A stretch of DNA of 64,000 bases from Ecdyonurus torrentis. Its lineage: Eukaryota; Arthropoda; Insecta; Ephemeroptera; Heptageniidae. This document shows, in pieces, positions 26,508 to 51,663 of this stretch (position 1 is its first letter; the number at the start of each line of letters is the position of its first letter). The translations under genes were made by a program, and so were the position numbers. The stretch spans positions 14,733,563 through 14,797,562 of the forward strand of contig OX439133.1 of assembly GCA_949318235.1 (NCBI GenBank). The letters run 5' to 3'. The notes under the pieces were generated by a model. That model was not told the origin of the DNA. It was given only the letters and a program-made list of their open reading frames with translations, and did no database searches.

Positions 26508-27142
26508 GCATGACGTCATATTTAATACGCTTCGAGGCCATGGAGTAGTACGATTTGCTCCAGCATATAGCAAACTTCGTTTTTTGCTATTTTCTCTGAA
26601 AAATTGCTTAATTTTTTGTTACTGTTATTTTTCTCACATACTTGAGATATATACTTATATACAACCTATATATTAAAGAGAAAGTTCAGGGGTTGCAATG
26701 TTAGATAATGAGAAGAACTGTTCATAAACTCACATATGATGACCCAAAGCCCTTCCGTAGCCCCGCAAACTCGTGATCATCCTGCGAAATATGCAACCCG
26801 TCCTGTATCTTTTACGTCATAGTTACGGCTTTACTATAGAAAATGTTGTAGCGGGTTGCATATATCGCAGGATGAGCGCAAGTTTGAGGGGCTACCATGG
26901 GGCTACGGAAGGGCGTTGGGGCATCATATGTAAGTCAATGAACAGTTCATTTCATTATCTTACATTGAAAAAACCATGTTGTAACCCCTGAACTTTCTCT
27001 TTAACAGCGCATGCATGATCAATGCTCTCGAAAATATTGTAAAGTGTTTTTAAACTTTCAAAATTAGTTATTTTCCTTTGCGCCCCATGGTATTGAGTTA
27101 TCCAACATGGCGTCGACTTTAACATGAATGTATACACCCTAT
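26508..27142 (+). mobile_element. family A MITE inside family E, itself interrupted by family D
   Basis: The left part starts ATCCGCATGACGTCATATTT (the terminal AGGGTGT is missing) and runs to CACATACTTGAGATATATAC. The right part resumes at ATCAATGCTCTCGAAAATAT and ends GAATGTATACACCCT. It carries an intact TGACGTCA. Confidence 0.85.
26677..27000. mobile_element. family D TTAA-flanked foldback MITE, innermost element
   Basis: TTAA at 26673-26676 and 27001-27004. Ends AGAGAAAGTTCAGGGGTTGC and the complement of AACCCCTGAACTTTCTCT are inverted, and the pairing extends inward through GAACTGTTCAT, ACATATGATG and GCCCTTCCGTAGCCCC almost to the middle, so the whole element can form one long hairpin. 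Confidence 0.88.
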
Positions 27143-27205
27143 ATATAATTATATAAAGTTGAACATAAGTTGCAAATCGTTCGGAAACTGTTGTCCGGAG
27201 CTGTA

Positions 27206-28100
27206 CAAAAGCCCACTTACATGGTCTTCTGACTCTTGTTTAACGCAGTATTATTTATATTTACTATATAAGTTATAGAGTATTTCATCACTTTTGCTTT
27301 AAGTTAAGTTATTATATTATACAAAAAATTAACAGGAAATAGTAGAATGAAAGAAGCAATAATGAAGAGAATGTTTTATATACTATATTTCATATATAAA
27401 GTTGCACAAGGAATCAAATTTGCGCATTGAATTAAGCGTTTATGAAAATATAGTTTGTTCATACAGGCCGCGTTTGATACACAATTTATCTTTTTTTTTT
27501 TTATTATATAGGTCTTTTCTACGTATAGAATTTAATATAAAATTTTTCTACATTATTTGATAACATGCGGGCAAAATTTTAACGCTTCTTGATGCGATCT
27601 ACGTATTTTGGCAATTTTTCTCCTTTTTAAAATGTCTTTTGATTGGATACTATAGCAGAAGTGTTATTGTATACCTATAATTGCAAATTTAAATATCCTT
27701 TTTTCTTCTATTTATGGTGGAAAATTGAGGTTATTATACCAATTTTCAGGACTTTTTAGTTTGTGCAAAAATACAATTTTTTTCGAAAAGTATGGTTCTG
27801 ATTTTTTTTAAGAAACTATAATGCAGTCTCATTCTAAAATAAATATATTTTCTTAAATTGTTATTTTACATTAGCTGCCTTTTGCTGAATTTCAGTATAG
27901 TTCAATTCAGGTTCAAAAATACTTTAATGAACATTGTTATACCATTAGAGTCATATATGTCTATTTTTCTTTACTCAGTCTTTTCTATATCCCTCCCTGA
28001 TCCCTCCGTTAAGTTAAATAATTCCTTAATTCTGAGTTATCATAATCGACCACTATAAGATAAATTGGAAACTAGTAAAGATATTAAATGACAAAAGTCA
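27206..28100. other. non-coding, no feature recognised
   Basis: AT-rich DNA between the nested MITE block and a less AT-rich block at 28100. Frames here are short and unsupported. Confidence 0.5.
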
Positions 28101-28605
28101 ATACACATTAAGAAGAAGAAGAAGAAGGGAGATGAATGCTGCACCCAAACTCGCAGCACTCTGTGATCCCCACCTTTTACAAATGGGATCTCCAGTGCAA
28201 TGATAGAGTTTACTTAATTTACTTAGGTTTGGAAGTAGGGTCTGTTTCAGCCTAGGCCGTTTACAGACGAAGAAGTGGAATTGAAAAGAAAACTTAAATA
28301 GAGCAACTTGTTTTAAGTGGCAAAGGGATAAAAACCCAGAGGAAAAGAAAAGAACCTCTGGTAAAAACCCTTTAGGTAAGTGATTGTTAGGGCTAAGTTA
28401 ACATACCCCAACATGCAAAGGGAGGTAGTTCTTAGCGAAAGTCATGCACAAGCACATAGTGTTATACATATAATTATATTAACGTTTGTAAAAGCTAATG
28501 TTAGCTAGGTTACGGCAGGCATCCTGAGGTCGAGCTACTTTATCCCAAGAAGAGAATTCATAGTTTGAGAAGTTGGAAATAAATACACATTTCTGAGGAT
28601 GGATA
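28101..28605. other. unassigned block of more balanced base composition
   Basis: Begins with (AAG)n at 28112-28126 and contains GGGATCTCCAGTGCAATGAT, CAGCCTAGGCCGTTTACAG and GCAGGCATCCTGAGGTCGAG. It is visibly less AT-rich than its surroundings. No protein or RNA was recognised; it may be a fragment of an untranslated part of a retroelement, but nothing here proves that. Confidence 0.35.
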
Positions 28606-30359
28606 TTAATATATATAATATTTTTAAATATTATAATTAAGTAATTTAAATAAAATAATAAAATTATTATTTTATTTCAATAATATTTTTAAGTTTTTAA
28701 AATAAAACAATAACAATTATATTTAACATATAACTATTATAATATAAAATATAACATTTTAAAATTAATTTTGTTATTATATTACCTTGTATTTGAGTTT
28801 AATATTAAAGAAAAAGTTAAAACTCGGAATATTTTATATACAGAAAGATGAAAAAGTTATGAAAATTTTCTTATATTATTATAAAATATATGATATACGC
28901 AACTTTGTGTTTTTCATATCTTGAGAAAAAAGCAATATCTAAACCTCTCGAGCACGACTAATAAAATGAACCGCTCTCTTCTTGGCTTATTTGATACACA
29001 ACAAGCCTTTGTGGCTTTTTTTTTATTACTATTATTATTTCTTTCCTTATTCTCTTTACCACGCAAAATATATAAACCGAGTCAACAGAAAAACCCATGA
29101 CATAATATCTGATTCCCTGTATAACTTTTTTTTTATTATTGTTTTTTGTATAGGCTATTATTTATTAGATATATACCATAGACTTATACCTGTAAGTCTA
29201 TGATATATACATATAGTAAGTTTGCTATTTTAATTTAAACGTATGTAGGGTCGCTTGAAAGACAAATTATAGTTGGTATAATCATATTTTCTTTATTTTC
29301 TTTGTGTTTTTATTTTGCCTATATAATAATTATTTTTCTTCTTTATTCTGATTGTAAATCGGTATGCAAATCCATAAAAAGGAACATAAAAAGTTTTTTT
29401 TTTTGAAAATATATACTTTCTGTTGTTTATGTTGTTAATGTTAGATAATAATACTTGCTTTACTTTTGTCTTTATATCTTTATTCCATTTATGTTAGATA
29501 ACCATAATAGATGTTATAAAAAAAAAAAAAAAAAAAAAAAAAATGACGCGACCAAAAGGACTTTGCTTTGGTTGGATTATGTAATATTGCTCATGTTTAA
29601 AAATAATAATAATAAATAATATATACATTTTTGAAATGTGCTAAATTTCTATGTATATTTGAATATATAGAACAAAAATATACTAATTTTTTCCCAAAAG
29701 TTACCCAAGTATTTACATATTCTATATAAGATTGTCATCATTTTTTAAATTTAACAAAAAATCATTTATTTATTTTGTTTTTGATGCTGTAAAAAAATGC
29801 TGTGATTTATTTTATCTATATTTATATTTTTTAACAATAAAAAAAAATATATATATAATAATAAAAAAACGCTGAAGATAATTACAAACTCATTATTTTA
29901 TTACATCATAACATTATTATTATATTATTATTATTATAATGCTATATATATACAATTAATAAAATTAATAACAGTGCTTTTTACTTTATATAGTTCATGA
30001 ATAAGAGTATACAGCTATTTTGCTATTGCTGCAGCTGTGTTTCAAAACATTAATTGCTGCTTCTTCTTAATTCAATCCTGGTGCAGTTTTCCCCATGCAC
30101 TATTATAGTATGCAGTATGCAGTATACATGATATAACATTGAGAAGTATACTTAATAAAAATATTTATGATATTAAAAGATTGTGATTCATTAAGTTGCT
30201 TTAAAAAAAAACTAGAGATACCTGCTTGACTTATTTTATATAGCAGTTAGTTTGTTTCTATAATTCTTTACAAATTATTATTTTATGAATGATTATAGTA
30301 TATAGAAATATATTACTAAATGAAAAAAAAAAAAAAACAATCATTTTCATATATGATGA
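28606..30359. other. non-coding apart from the LINE tail
   Basis: AT-rich. Includes a short palindrome at about 29177-29206 (CATAGACTTATACC / GTAAGTCTATG) and the LINE tail near 29520-29615. No gene recognised. Confidence 0.5.
29400..29615 (+). mobile_element. LINE 3' end fragment, related family
   Basis: A poly-A run (29519-29542) is followed by GACGCGACCAAAAGGACTTT and GCTTTGGTTGGATTATGTAA, ending in an AATAATAATAATAAATAAT tail. This has the same plan as the AACCGATAAGG...TTGGTTGG tails at 1187 and 55800, but the sequence differs. The 5' limit is uncertain. Confidence 0.5.
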
Positions 30360-30363
30360 TTAA

Positions 30364-30691
30364 TGATTGTATATAGATGGCTTGTATCTCAAAATCTAAA
30401 AAGAAAACTTCTAAATTTTATGATGCCATTTGAAAGTTAATAGTAACAGCTACCTATGATAAAATTTTCAGAACCCGTGACCATCAGATAAGAGAGAAAT
30501 TAATTATTGAAATTAACATGGGCTCGTATGGGTCTAAAACTTCAAAAAATCATAATTAAAAATCTAGCATGGTGACCCCCCAAAATTTTCCTAATCCTAA
30601 TGTTCTGTAATGTATCACTGTACAAAATTTCAGATTTTTCTGTCTTATTTACAACTTTTTAGTCAAATCCCGCAGTAGTTGATTTCCCGCC
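30364..30691 (+). mobile_element. family B MITE
   Basis: Flanked by TTAA at 30360-30363 and 30692-30695. It starts TGATTGTATATAGATGGCTT and ends TAGTTGATTTCCCGCC, and is one of the best-preserved copies, with ATCAGATAAGAGAGAAATT and ATGGTGACCCCCC inside. Confidence 0.9.
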
Positions 30692-30753
30692 TTAATAATT
30701 AATTAATTAATTAATAATGATTAATAGCAACGGACAATCATATTCTAATTTAA

Positions 30754-31105
30754 AGCCATAGACCACATAAAACAACACGTGCTTTTTAATTAATAAATAC
30801 GAAATGGGATCTTTAAATATGTTGTCAATTTTTACCATATAGAATGTTAATGTTATAGTCCCACGAGAGAGCATGAAAATACTATGTGAAGACGCAATTT
30901 AAGTGACTATTCATGTTTATGACGTCAGAAACATGCAAAAATTAGTATGAAAATGTTGTGCGGGTTGCATAAATGCATAAATTGAAATTTTCTAATCACT
31001 GCTACGGAGCTACAGTTGGGTTTTGAGACAAGCTAAAGCTATTTATTTAAGTCCCATCAAGTGCTTTGTGATATAAATGTTTATGTTTTTCTCTGGTCTA
31101 TTCCT
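30754..31105 (-). mobile_element. family G TTAA-flanked MITE, copy 1
   Basis: TTAA at 30750-30753 and 31106-31109. Ends AGCCATAGACCACATAAAAC and the complement of GTTTTTCTCTGGTCTATTCCT are inverted. It contains TGACGTCA and TGTGCGGGTTGCATAAATG, a phrase close to one in family D, so the two families may be related. A second copy lies at 40767-41110. Confidence 0.8.
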
Positions 31106-31109
31106 TTAA

Positions 31110-32295
31110 GTAAATTTTATTTACTGACTGGTTCTATACTCTCACTAAAGACATGGAACGCAATAAAATCTTATATTTTCTACAAAAAATATTATTATTA
31201 ATAAAATTACTTTGAAATTATATTTAATACATGGCGTATTTCGTATTTGTGATGAATTTTGTACACAATACATTAATATAAACAAAAAACAAAAGAATAA
31301 AACTCTATATTATATATTTTACAATATATGAATTTATTATACATAAAGAGATCATTACACTTATAAGTTTTTTTTTTTTTTTTTTTTTTTTTGACAGTTA
31401 TATTTACAATGAATTATTGAATGAAGACAAATTAGTTATTGATATATAAAATTGAACACATACATTTTTTTTTTTACAATACAAAATAATCATATGATAT
31501 TTTTTCTTCTATAAATTAAAAAGGTGAATTCTTGTATAAACGCATTTTTTTGCATCCGTCCACAACAATTAAATGATGCTTTTCAATTAAAATTAAATAA
31601 AGTTCTTACATAAGACTGTTTTTTTTTTTTTAATATGCATGAAAAAACTTTTGACTTACAAAAAATGTCCCTTCAATAAAAAATAATAATAATAATAATA
31701 AATAAATAATTTAAAAAGTAATAATAATTATAAATAAACTGAATGGAACACTAAATTGACCATCAGATAAATGCGGAAATTGCTATACCCACTTCAGTAT
31801 GATTATACACTTTTTTCCTGAATCGTTTTCAGATGCATAACTGCAAAGTATAATAATAGATCATAGACTTACATTCGTTTCGTATAATTTGTCTATCATG
31901 GTATAGATATAGATCGTACTTGATTACAAAATATTTATGCGCAACATAATTTAATAATTAAGCATTATTATTTACTATGATATGATTTTATATCATTACT
32001 TTTATAAAATACACATTCACAAGTCAAAACCCATAATGCTTCTAATGACAAAATTGTGCCAACACGAAAATATTTTATATATATATTGTGACCTGTATTA
32101 ACCTTAAAAAAACAAAAGATGGTGATTTTGTGATGTCAATATATATTGATGATCTTGTCGCTATATTTGCTAAATTTTTGCAATGTGTTTAAATGATAAG
32201 ATAAACTTTACTCCTAATTCTATGATTAAAGAAATTCTTATATATCAAGGTATTTAACTTTAAGTTTGAAAAATTAAATGTTATACCATGCAGTA

Positions 32296-32335
<40 letters not shown>

Positions 32336-34640
32336 ATTGCACACACGTAACAGAATTTTGTAGTATCCCTCGATTCAGTTTTTCTGGTCTTGATTTATTA
32401 TTATTATTATTATTGTTTTGTTTTTTTACTATTTTTTTTTACCTAAAAACATGACCCGGATGACCCCGTAATGTTAGATAATAGGAAATTAAAAGTCTCT
32501 TTGTTTCTTCCACCCACATTGAACCGAATAGCCCGCTTATTTATAATTATTTATCATATATAGGCATTGACTTACAAAATAAATAATAAATGTATCATAT
32601 CCCAATATGCAATAAGGTGACATCTTTCTATATAATCATAATTTCGCACATATTATCATCGTCCGCACTCAGTACGTTCCATTATATCAATCGTTACAGT
32701 AAAATGTATTGGAAATATAATATTATAATAAATAGAACCAATTCCATATGCATATTACATCCAATTTGATACCTTAATTATTGTTTTTAATATTTTATAT
32801 ATAAAATATTTAAAAAAAATCAATGTAACAAAATTTATTGACATCAACAAATCATATCTTTTGTATATTTTTATTTTTTTATATTTATGAAATTGATATG
32901 AGATCAATAATTTACAATAATGACAGTATTTAACTACATTTAATAAATATACTTATATACATATTTACATGCACTATCCGGCAATAATTTTAATATTAAA
33001 AAGAGGCTTATTTGTAATTATATGTGCAATAAATAAATAATTGCATGCAATTTCCCTAAATAAATTTTTTGTTTTATCAGATTTATAGTGGACAATCCTG
33101 GTACAATCAAGTACAATGATTTAGATACTTATATATTTTTTCAGTTATATTATTATGCTGAATCAAAGTTTTGTTTCTTTTATTATTACAAGTTTCATTA
33201 TACTTTACTATTTTCAAACATTTCGTATTTTACTAATTTTACTTGCGAAATATGTAAGATACCAGGATTGTTGTAGTTTAACCACCTAAATATACTGTGC
33301 CACAACAAATTTATTTATAAAAAATATATAAATAAAGTTTAAAAAACAAATATGTTTGTTAATAAAAAAATTTTTATTAATTTTTAAGTAACGTCATAGT
33401 ATAAGTACTATGGTAACGTAAAGTAAAAAAAAAAAATAATAATAATAAGAAATTTAATAATAAAATTAATCATAATATTTTAATTTAATACAATTCACGT
33501 ACAAATATAAAATATAGTACATTTATTAGCAGTTATATTTTATATAATGTTTTTAAATTTGATTTGCATGCAATTAAATTTATCGCACATTGAAAATTAT
33601 ACATAACGTGAACATAAGAGTCTTTAATTGATGCCAAAATTATTTTTCAAATAATATAATACATGCGCAACATACATAAATTGACTACCAGTTACTTTAT
33701 CATAATCCCCATTTAAATTAAATATATATATTATGTATACACCATTACCAAAATAAGAAGACAGGTTATTACCACCGGATGCACCCCCTTTTCTCGGATA
33801 AGAATAAAATTTAACAAGTATTATAACTTCAATATACATTGATCACTTGTAAATTTTTTGTGTTTATCTGTGGAAATTTGTTTTAAAAAAACGGGTGTAT
33901 CTGTTGTAAAAATCTCTGTTCTTATTTTGGCCAGACTGTATAACATTCGAGCATGACAGGTTAAACTTTTTGAGCATTTTTTTTTCTTTTTTTGTTAATA
34001 CAGTATATGACAAACATTTATGAACAAAAAATTGTGTATAGTATTTCTTTTTATATAGTTTTCAACCCTTATTTAAATGTTAGGGGGGGGGGGGGGAAGG
34101 GGCAGAGCATGTTTCCGCAAAGGGTAGAAATTAGTAAAAAAAGGACTGAAGATTAGTAGGGACACGTCTTACATTTCCACACTGCGCCTGAGATTATAGC
34201 TAGACCGGTAACATCCATTTAGAATATACATTAAAGTACTTTTCACACGGAGCAATATTTTAAATATGCAATAAAATTGATTGGATGCAATCTTATAATA
34301 TTAAAAACCATTAAATTTTCATCACGTCATCAAATACATTGCACGAGGAAAAATAAGAGTGGTAATTTTATACGAAGTCATTGTCTTGAATCAATTGATA
34401 TAATATATGAATTTCGAAATTTCATTATTTTTCATTAATTTTTGAAAATTGAAAAACGATGTCACGTTCGGAAACTAATGTATATGGGCAAGTTCGAGAC
34501 TTTAAAAAATTAATTTAAAATAGTTAATTAACTAAAAATATTCACATATATATCGATTCAAGAATGACTTCTATTATAGAATATACAATAAAAATACCCT
34601 CGTTTTTTTCACCTCATTATATACTCCATGTAAACAAGCC
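31110..34640. other. non-coding, no feature recognised
   Basis: About 3.5 kb of AT-rich DNA with poly-T runs (31369-31392) and a poly-A run (32300-32332), a short palindrome near 33388-33420 and a G run at 34083-34096. No gene recognised. It lies downstream of the homeobox gene's last exon. Confidence 0.5.
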
Positions 34641-34654
34641 TTTAGAATGTTCAA

Positions 34655-34665
34655 ATTATTTATTT
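34655..34665 (-). promoter_or_regulatory. candidate polyadenylation signals (AATAAATAA)
   Basis: On the minus strand, overlapping AATAAA hexamers lie about 150 bases past the homeobox stop codon. They are plausible, but AATAAA is common by chance in DNA this AT-rich. Confidence 0.4.
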
Positions 34666-34811
34666 CAAATTATGATTCAGAATTAAATTCATTACACCTG
34701 CTTTGTATAGCAAAAATGTATTTTTTTTAATAATCTAGACTAAAATTATGTACAATATATGACACACAAAAGAGATTTATACATAAACTGATTTTATGTT
34801 ATTTTATAGTT

Positions 34812-48089
<13,278 letters not shown>

Positions 48090-48156
48090 GGATAGATACG
48101 AACTAAATTGATTCTCAAGTTTTGTATTTTGTAATGACTTTGTAAAGAGAGGGGGT

Positions 48157-48196
48157 GATGGAGAGAGAAGAGAGAGAGAGAGACAGAGAGAGATTT
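48157..48196 (-). repeat. GA/CT tract in the presumed 5' UTR
   Basis: GAGA-rich on the plus strand, hence CT-rich in the homeobox transcript, between the TATA-like box and the start codon. GAGA tracts can bind GAGA-type factors in arthropods; here that is only a possibility. Confidence 0.5.
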
Positions 48197-48266
48197 TATT
48201 ACGCTTACTCTTATTGGTTGTAAAGGGATTATTTTGAAATTTGAGGGAGGAGTTTATTTAAACTTT

Positions 48267-48275
48267 TTTTATATA
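48267..48275 (-). promoter_or_regulatory. candidate TATA box of the homeobox gene
   Basis: TATATAAAA on the minus strand, just downstream of GGCGTGGTCG, about 180 bases before the start codon. This would place transcription start near 48240 and give a 5' UTR of roughly 150 bases. TATA-like strings are common here, so support is modest. Confidence 0.4.
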
Positions 48276-48880
48276 ACGACCACGCCTTTTTTTCTTACAA
48301 CCACAATTTTTTTTCTTTCTCTCTTTATATGAGTCTTCATAATAATAATTTATAATTTTAACAAAAAATGTAAAAAATAAATTATTTTTATTATTATTAT
48401 TTTTTTTTTATATTTTGTTATTTAAAAAGTAAGTTTGATATTAAAACTATTTATTTGTAATACTAAGTAATTTTTTTTAAAAAAATATTTAATTTTTTAG
48501 CTGTTTCTATTTATTTAATAAAATGAAGTAATACTATTATATTTATTTATATATTTTATAATTTTATGTATATAACAAAAATATTATTTACTTTATTTTA
48601 CAATTTAATTTATTTATAGTTTTTTTTATACAGTTTAGTTCATTGATTATAGTTATTTATTTTTAACGTTACATTAAAATAATCGGTTAATTCATTTTTC
48701 TCCACGCACTTGAAAGCTTTAATTACGTATCCTTTTAGTATAGTATATTTGAAACATTGCTGATGGCGAGAGCTAAATTAGAAACTCAATGTTAAGGATC
48801 GATCGAGTGACGGAAGGCCCTTATGGATAAAAATAAAATCATTTATAAAGTTGATTTTTTTTTTCCTTTTTTGGTATGTA
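48276..48880. other. upstream region of the homeobox gene
   Basis: AT-rich DNA beyond the candidate TATA box. No upstream exon was recognised, though a non-coding first exon could not be excluded. Confidence 0.4.
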
Positions 48881-48894
48881 GAATTGAAAATTAA

Positions 48895-48972
48895 AGATTT
48901 ATTAAACGAACCGATAAGGCCATGCCTTATTGTTTGGATAATGTATATGAAAACGATATAATAATAAGAACC
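48895..48972 (+). mobile_element. LINE 3' tail fragment
   Basis: AACGAACCGATAAGGCCATG, CCTTATTGTTTGGATAATGT and a short ATAATAATAAG tail match the 3' end seen at 1187-1240 and 55798-55872. Confidence 0.7.
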
Positions 48973-49008
48973 CTATATATGCGCAAATAAGTGAAAAAAA
49001 AGGCATGA

Positions 49009-49115
49009 GGGTCTTACGTCCCAGCATACGGGAAATAAGCTATATACTGCGGGATTTGACTAAAAAGTTGTTTTAGAAGAAAGATCTGAAAACTTTGCAG
49101 TATGATACATTACAT
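49009..49115 (-). mobile_element. family B MITE, fragment
   Basis: Contains CTGCGGGATTTGACTAAAAA, GTTGTTTTAGAAGAAAGATC and CAGTATGATACATTA in the reverse-orientation order of family B; the rest of the element is missing. Confidence 0.65.
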
Positions 49116-49865
49116 CATTTTAAACATATATATATAGGCAATTTTAATCACCTCTTGTATATCATTATACTATTTTATAAAAACACTCCACAAATATTTA
49201 GGGGGGATGAATGAATTGAAATATAATATTTTTCAGAAAAAAATGCATAATTATATATGTACAATAAAAAACATACTTTAACTATTAAAAAATGCTATTA
49301 TTAAATAATTATTAATATAACGAAACAAAAATGTGCGGATACGCGTGAAAAAGGGAAGCGGCATAATATAAAACGATTTTGATATACAATGAATGAAGAT
49401 ATTAGGTAACATTGAATTGACCACAAAGTACAGGGGTTGTGGTCAACTCATTGATATTTGAGATGCAAATTTATATAGGATGCGCTGACTGAATGTGAAA
49501 TATCCCACGTTCTTTTGTTTTCACTTCACCCACTCATTCAATCTACACCGGAACTGAATCTTTATCGCATAAGGGGGAAAGTATGCTCTTTATTTAATAA
49601 CATGTTACAGCATAGTGAGCCTAGAATAAATATTATTTAATTATATTTTAATTATCAGTTTTATTGATTATTTTTTTCCTTTTCATTAAAAAAATCAGCA
49701 GCAGTTATTCAGTCTAAATTGACAAGTTTTAATGATTATATAATTTCATATATAATATCACAGTTTTTTTTTTTTTTTTTAATAAATATACTGTAAATAC
49801 CTTTGTCGATATAGATAAAGTATAAAATATATGCATAATATGCATTTTGTTTTTAATAATTAATA
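49116..49865. other. non-coding
   Basis: AT-rich, with a short hairpin at 49416-49446 (TTGACCACAA / TTGTGGTCAA). No gene recognised. Confidence 0.5.
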
Positions 49866-50128
49866 AGTTTTTATCGGTTTAAAAAATTCTCCAAAAATTT
49901 CTTGCTCCGCACTGAATTTCTTGCTTTAAAACTGCATGGCTTAAAACACGCTTAAAAGATATAATTATGTCTCATAGTATATTTCTAATTTAAATATCTC
50001 CGGAATCGGTGGAGTAGTTTTCTCAAAAATCGCCAAAAACGCGTGTTTTTCCTATATATATCATAAGCCGCATAAGCGTATATATAAATATATAATAATG
50101 TTAAATTGGGGATCCTATTAACTTATGG
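49866..50128. mobile_element. family K MITE, copy 2
   Basis: Reverse of 36557-36772: TTTTATCGGTTTAAAAAATTC, GGTGGAGTAGTTTTCTCAAA, then GTTAAATTGGGGATCC. One end lacks the GGTTATC terminus. Confidence 0.65.
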
Positions 50129-50140
50129 GAAATTATAGCT

Positions 50141-50307
50141 TTGACTGATAAAGGAACAACGGTTTTTAGGCCGACTATAAGCGATTCCGCTCATATCCGC
50201 TTCCGTTTCTCCTACTACGCATGCGCAGTAAGACGAAACGGAAGCGGATATGAGCGAAATCGCTTATATATAGTCTGTTTCAAAACAGTTGTTCCTTTAT
50301 CAGTCAT
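50141..50307. mobile_element. family F palindromic MITE, copy 5
   Basis: TTGACTGATAAAGGAACAAC pairs with GTTGTTCCTTTATCAGTCA. The arms are nearly perfect and the apex is CTACGCATGCGCAGTAAG. The 61-codon frame across it is a palindrome artefact. Confidence 0.93.
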
Positions 50308-51324
50308 AAATGCACGACAATTTTAGATGTGATTTTGGTTTAAAATTGGTGTTTTCAATTCTTTTGAAAATCTGTTTATAATGAATATTATTGTAAAATA
50401 AAAGAAAAACTTTTTTAATTATAATTATTTTTCTTCATCATGAATCATGATTTATGATTCTAATCTAAGTATAATAATTTACAACTGATACATATAAATA
50501 ACAAAATATATGCTTAATAAAAATAAAAATAAAAAATACGCAAACCAATAATCAATATTTTCATGACACTCTATATGCAAATGTCAATTTTGTATAATAT
50601 GATGTCTGATTTTAATGATCATAAAATATACTATTATTATTTAGAAAAATACTATACAAAATAAACTCGCGTATATATATTAACAAAATGCGCAGCAATT
50701 AAATCTCGTATATAAAAGAAGTTTTATTAAATATTATAATTGAAATGTGATCTGAAATTCGAGAATTATCACAATTTCCTCTCTGACTCTTGAAATTAAA
50801 TCTCATTCTGCATGCGGTATAATCCTCTTGCTCTTTTTTCTCCATAAGGCGCATAATAGTCTCCAATGTCATTCATTTTTCTCTAATTTCATAAAGGAAA
50901 TTTAATGCCTTCTTATTATTATACCTCTATAATAGTATTTAAATGACTTTACCACAAAATTATTGTATTATTTTTTCATGTTATACATAAATACTATATT
51001 TTGATTTATGTGCAGTTTACTATTTAAATATAAATTTTAATTTTTTTTATATTATATAAGAGTCTAAAATATATAAATTGCTTTAAATTGTATAATATAA
51101 TTGTGCAAAATAATTTTTAAGTATCAACAAATTTATATTAATAATATATATTGAGTAAAAAAATATATTAATTATAAAAATAAATAAATGCAATAAACAT
51201 TAAACATTTATTTTTAATTTATTTTTTATTTTTTGAATGTTTTAAGTATATATGAACTTCAATAAACATTCAATAAGAACAATATAAATATAAATTCTTT
51301 TTCTGAGTTTCAATATTATTTGAA
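50308..51324. other. non-coding, no feature recognised
   Basis: AT-rich intergenic DNA. Confidence 0.5.
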
Positions 51325-51328
51325 TTAA

Positions 51329-51663
51329 GGGTTGTATTCAGATGACTTGTATCTCAAAATTAAAAAAAAAAAAAAAAGAAAACCTCGAAACTTTATGAAG
51401 CCATTTGAGAGCTGTTGGTAACAGCAAAATAAATGATAAAATTTTCAGAACACATGGGACCATCAGATAAGAGAGAAAATAATTACTGAAATTAAAATGG
51501 ATTCTTATGGGACTAAAACTTCAAACAATCATAATTTTAAATTTAGCATGGTGACCCCCCAAAATTTTTTGAAGATAACGTACCCTAATGTGTCACTGTG
51601 CAAAATTTCACATTTTTCTTTCGTTTTTTTTAGTCAACTCCCCGCAGTGCCTGATTTCCCACC
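51329..51663 (+). mobile_element. family B MITE
   Basis: TTAA at 51325-51328, start GGGTTGTATTCAGATGACTT, then CTTATGGGACTAAAACTTCA, ATGGTGACCCCCC and CAGTGCCTGATTTCCCACC at the end. The right TTAA has become TTAT. Confidence 0.85.

Larger units (their letters stand above)
26453..27203. mobile_element. family E Tc1/mariner-like MITE, outer shell of a triple nest
   Basis: Ends are CAGCTCTGGACAAAAGTTCC and the complement of CAGCTCCGGACAACAGTTTC, each extending through CGAACG. TA lies immediately outside both ends (26451-26452 and 27204-27205), as expected for Tc1/mariner. Only about 80 bases belong to this element; the rest is an inserted family A copy. Confidence 0.85.

Noticed and set aside
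26773..27137. Frames at 26773-26991 (plus) and 26955-27137 (minus)
   Set aside because: Both lie in nested MITEs D and A.
28500..28560. Possible tRNA-like box near GAGGTCGAGCTAC
   Set aside because: The B-box match is incomplete and no cloverleaf arms could be paired.
50141..50326. 61-codon frame at 50141
   Set aside because: It covers a palindromic family F MITE and has no protein features.
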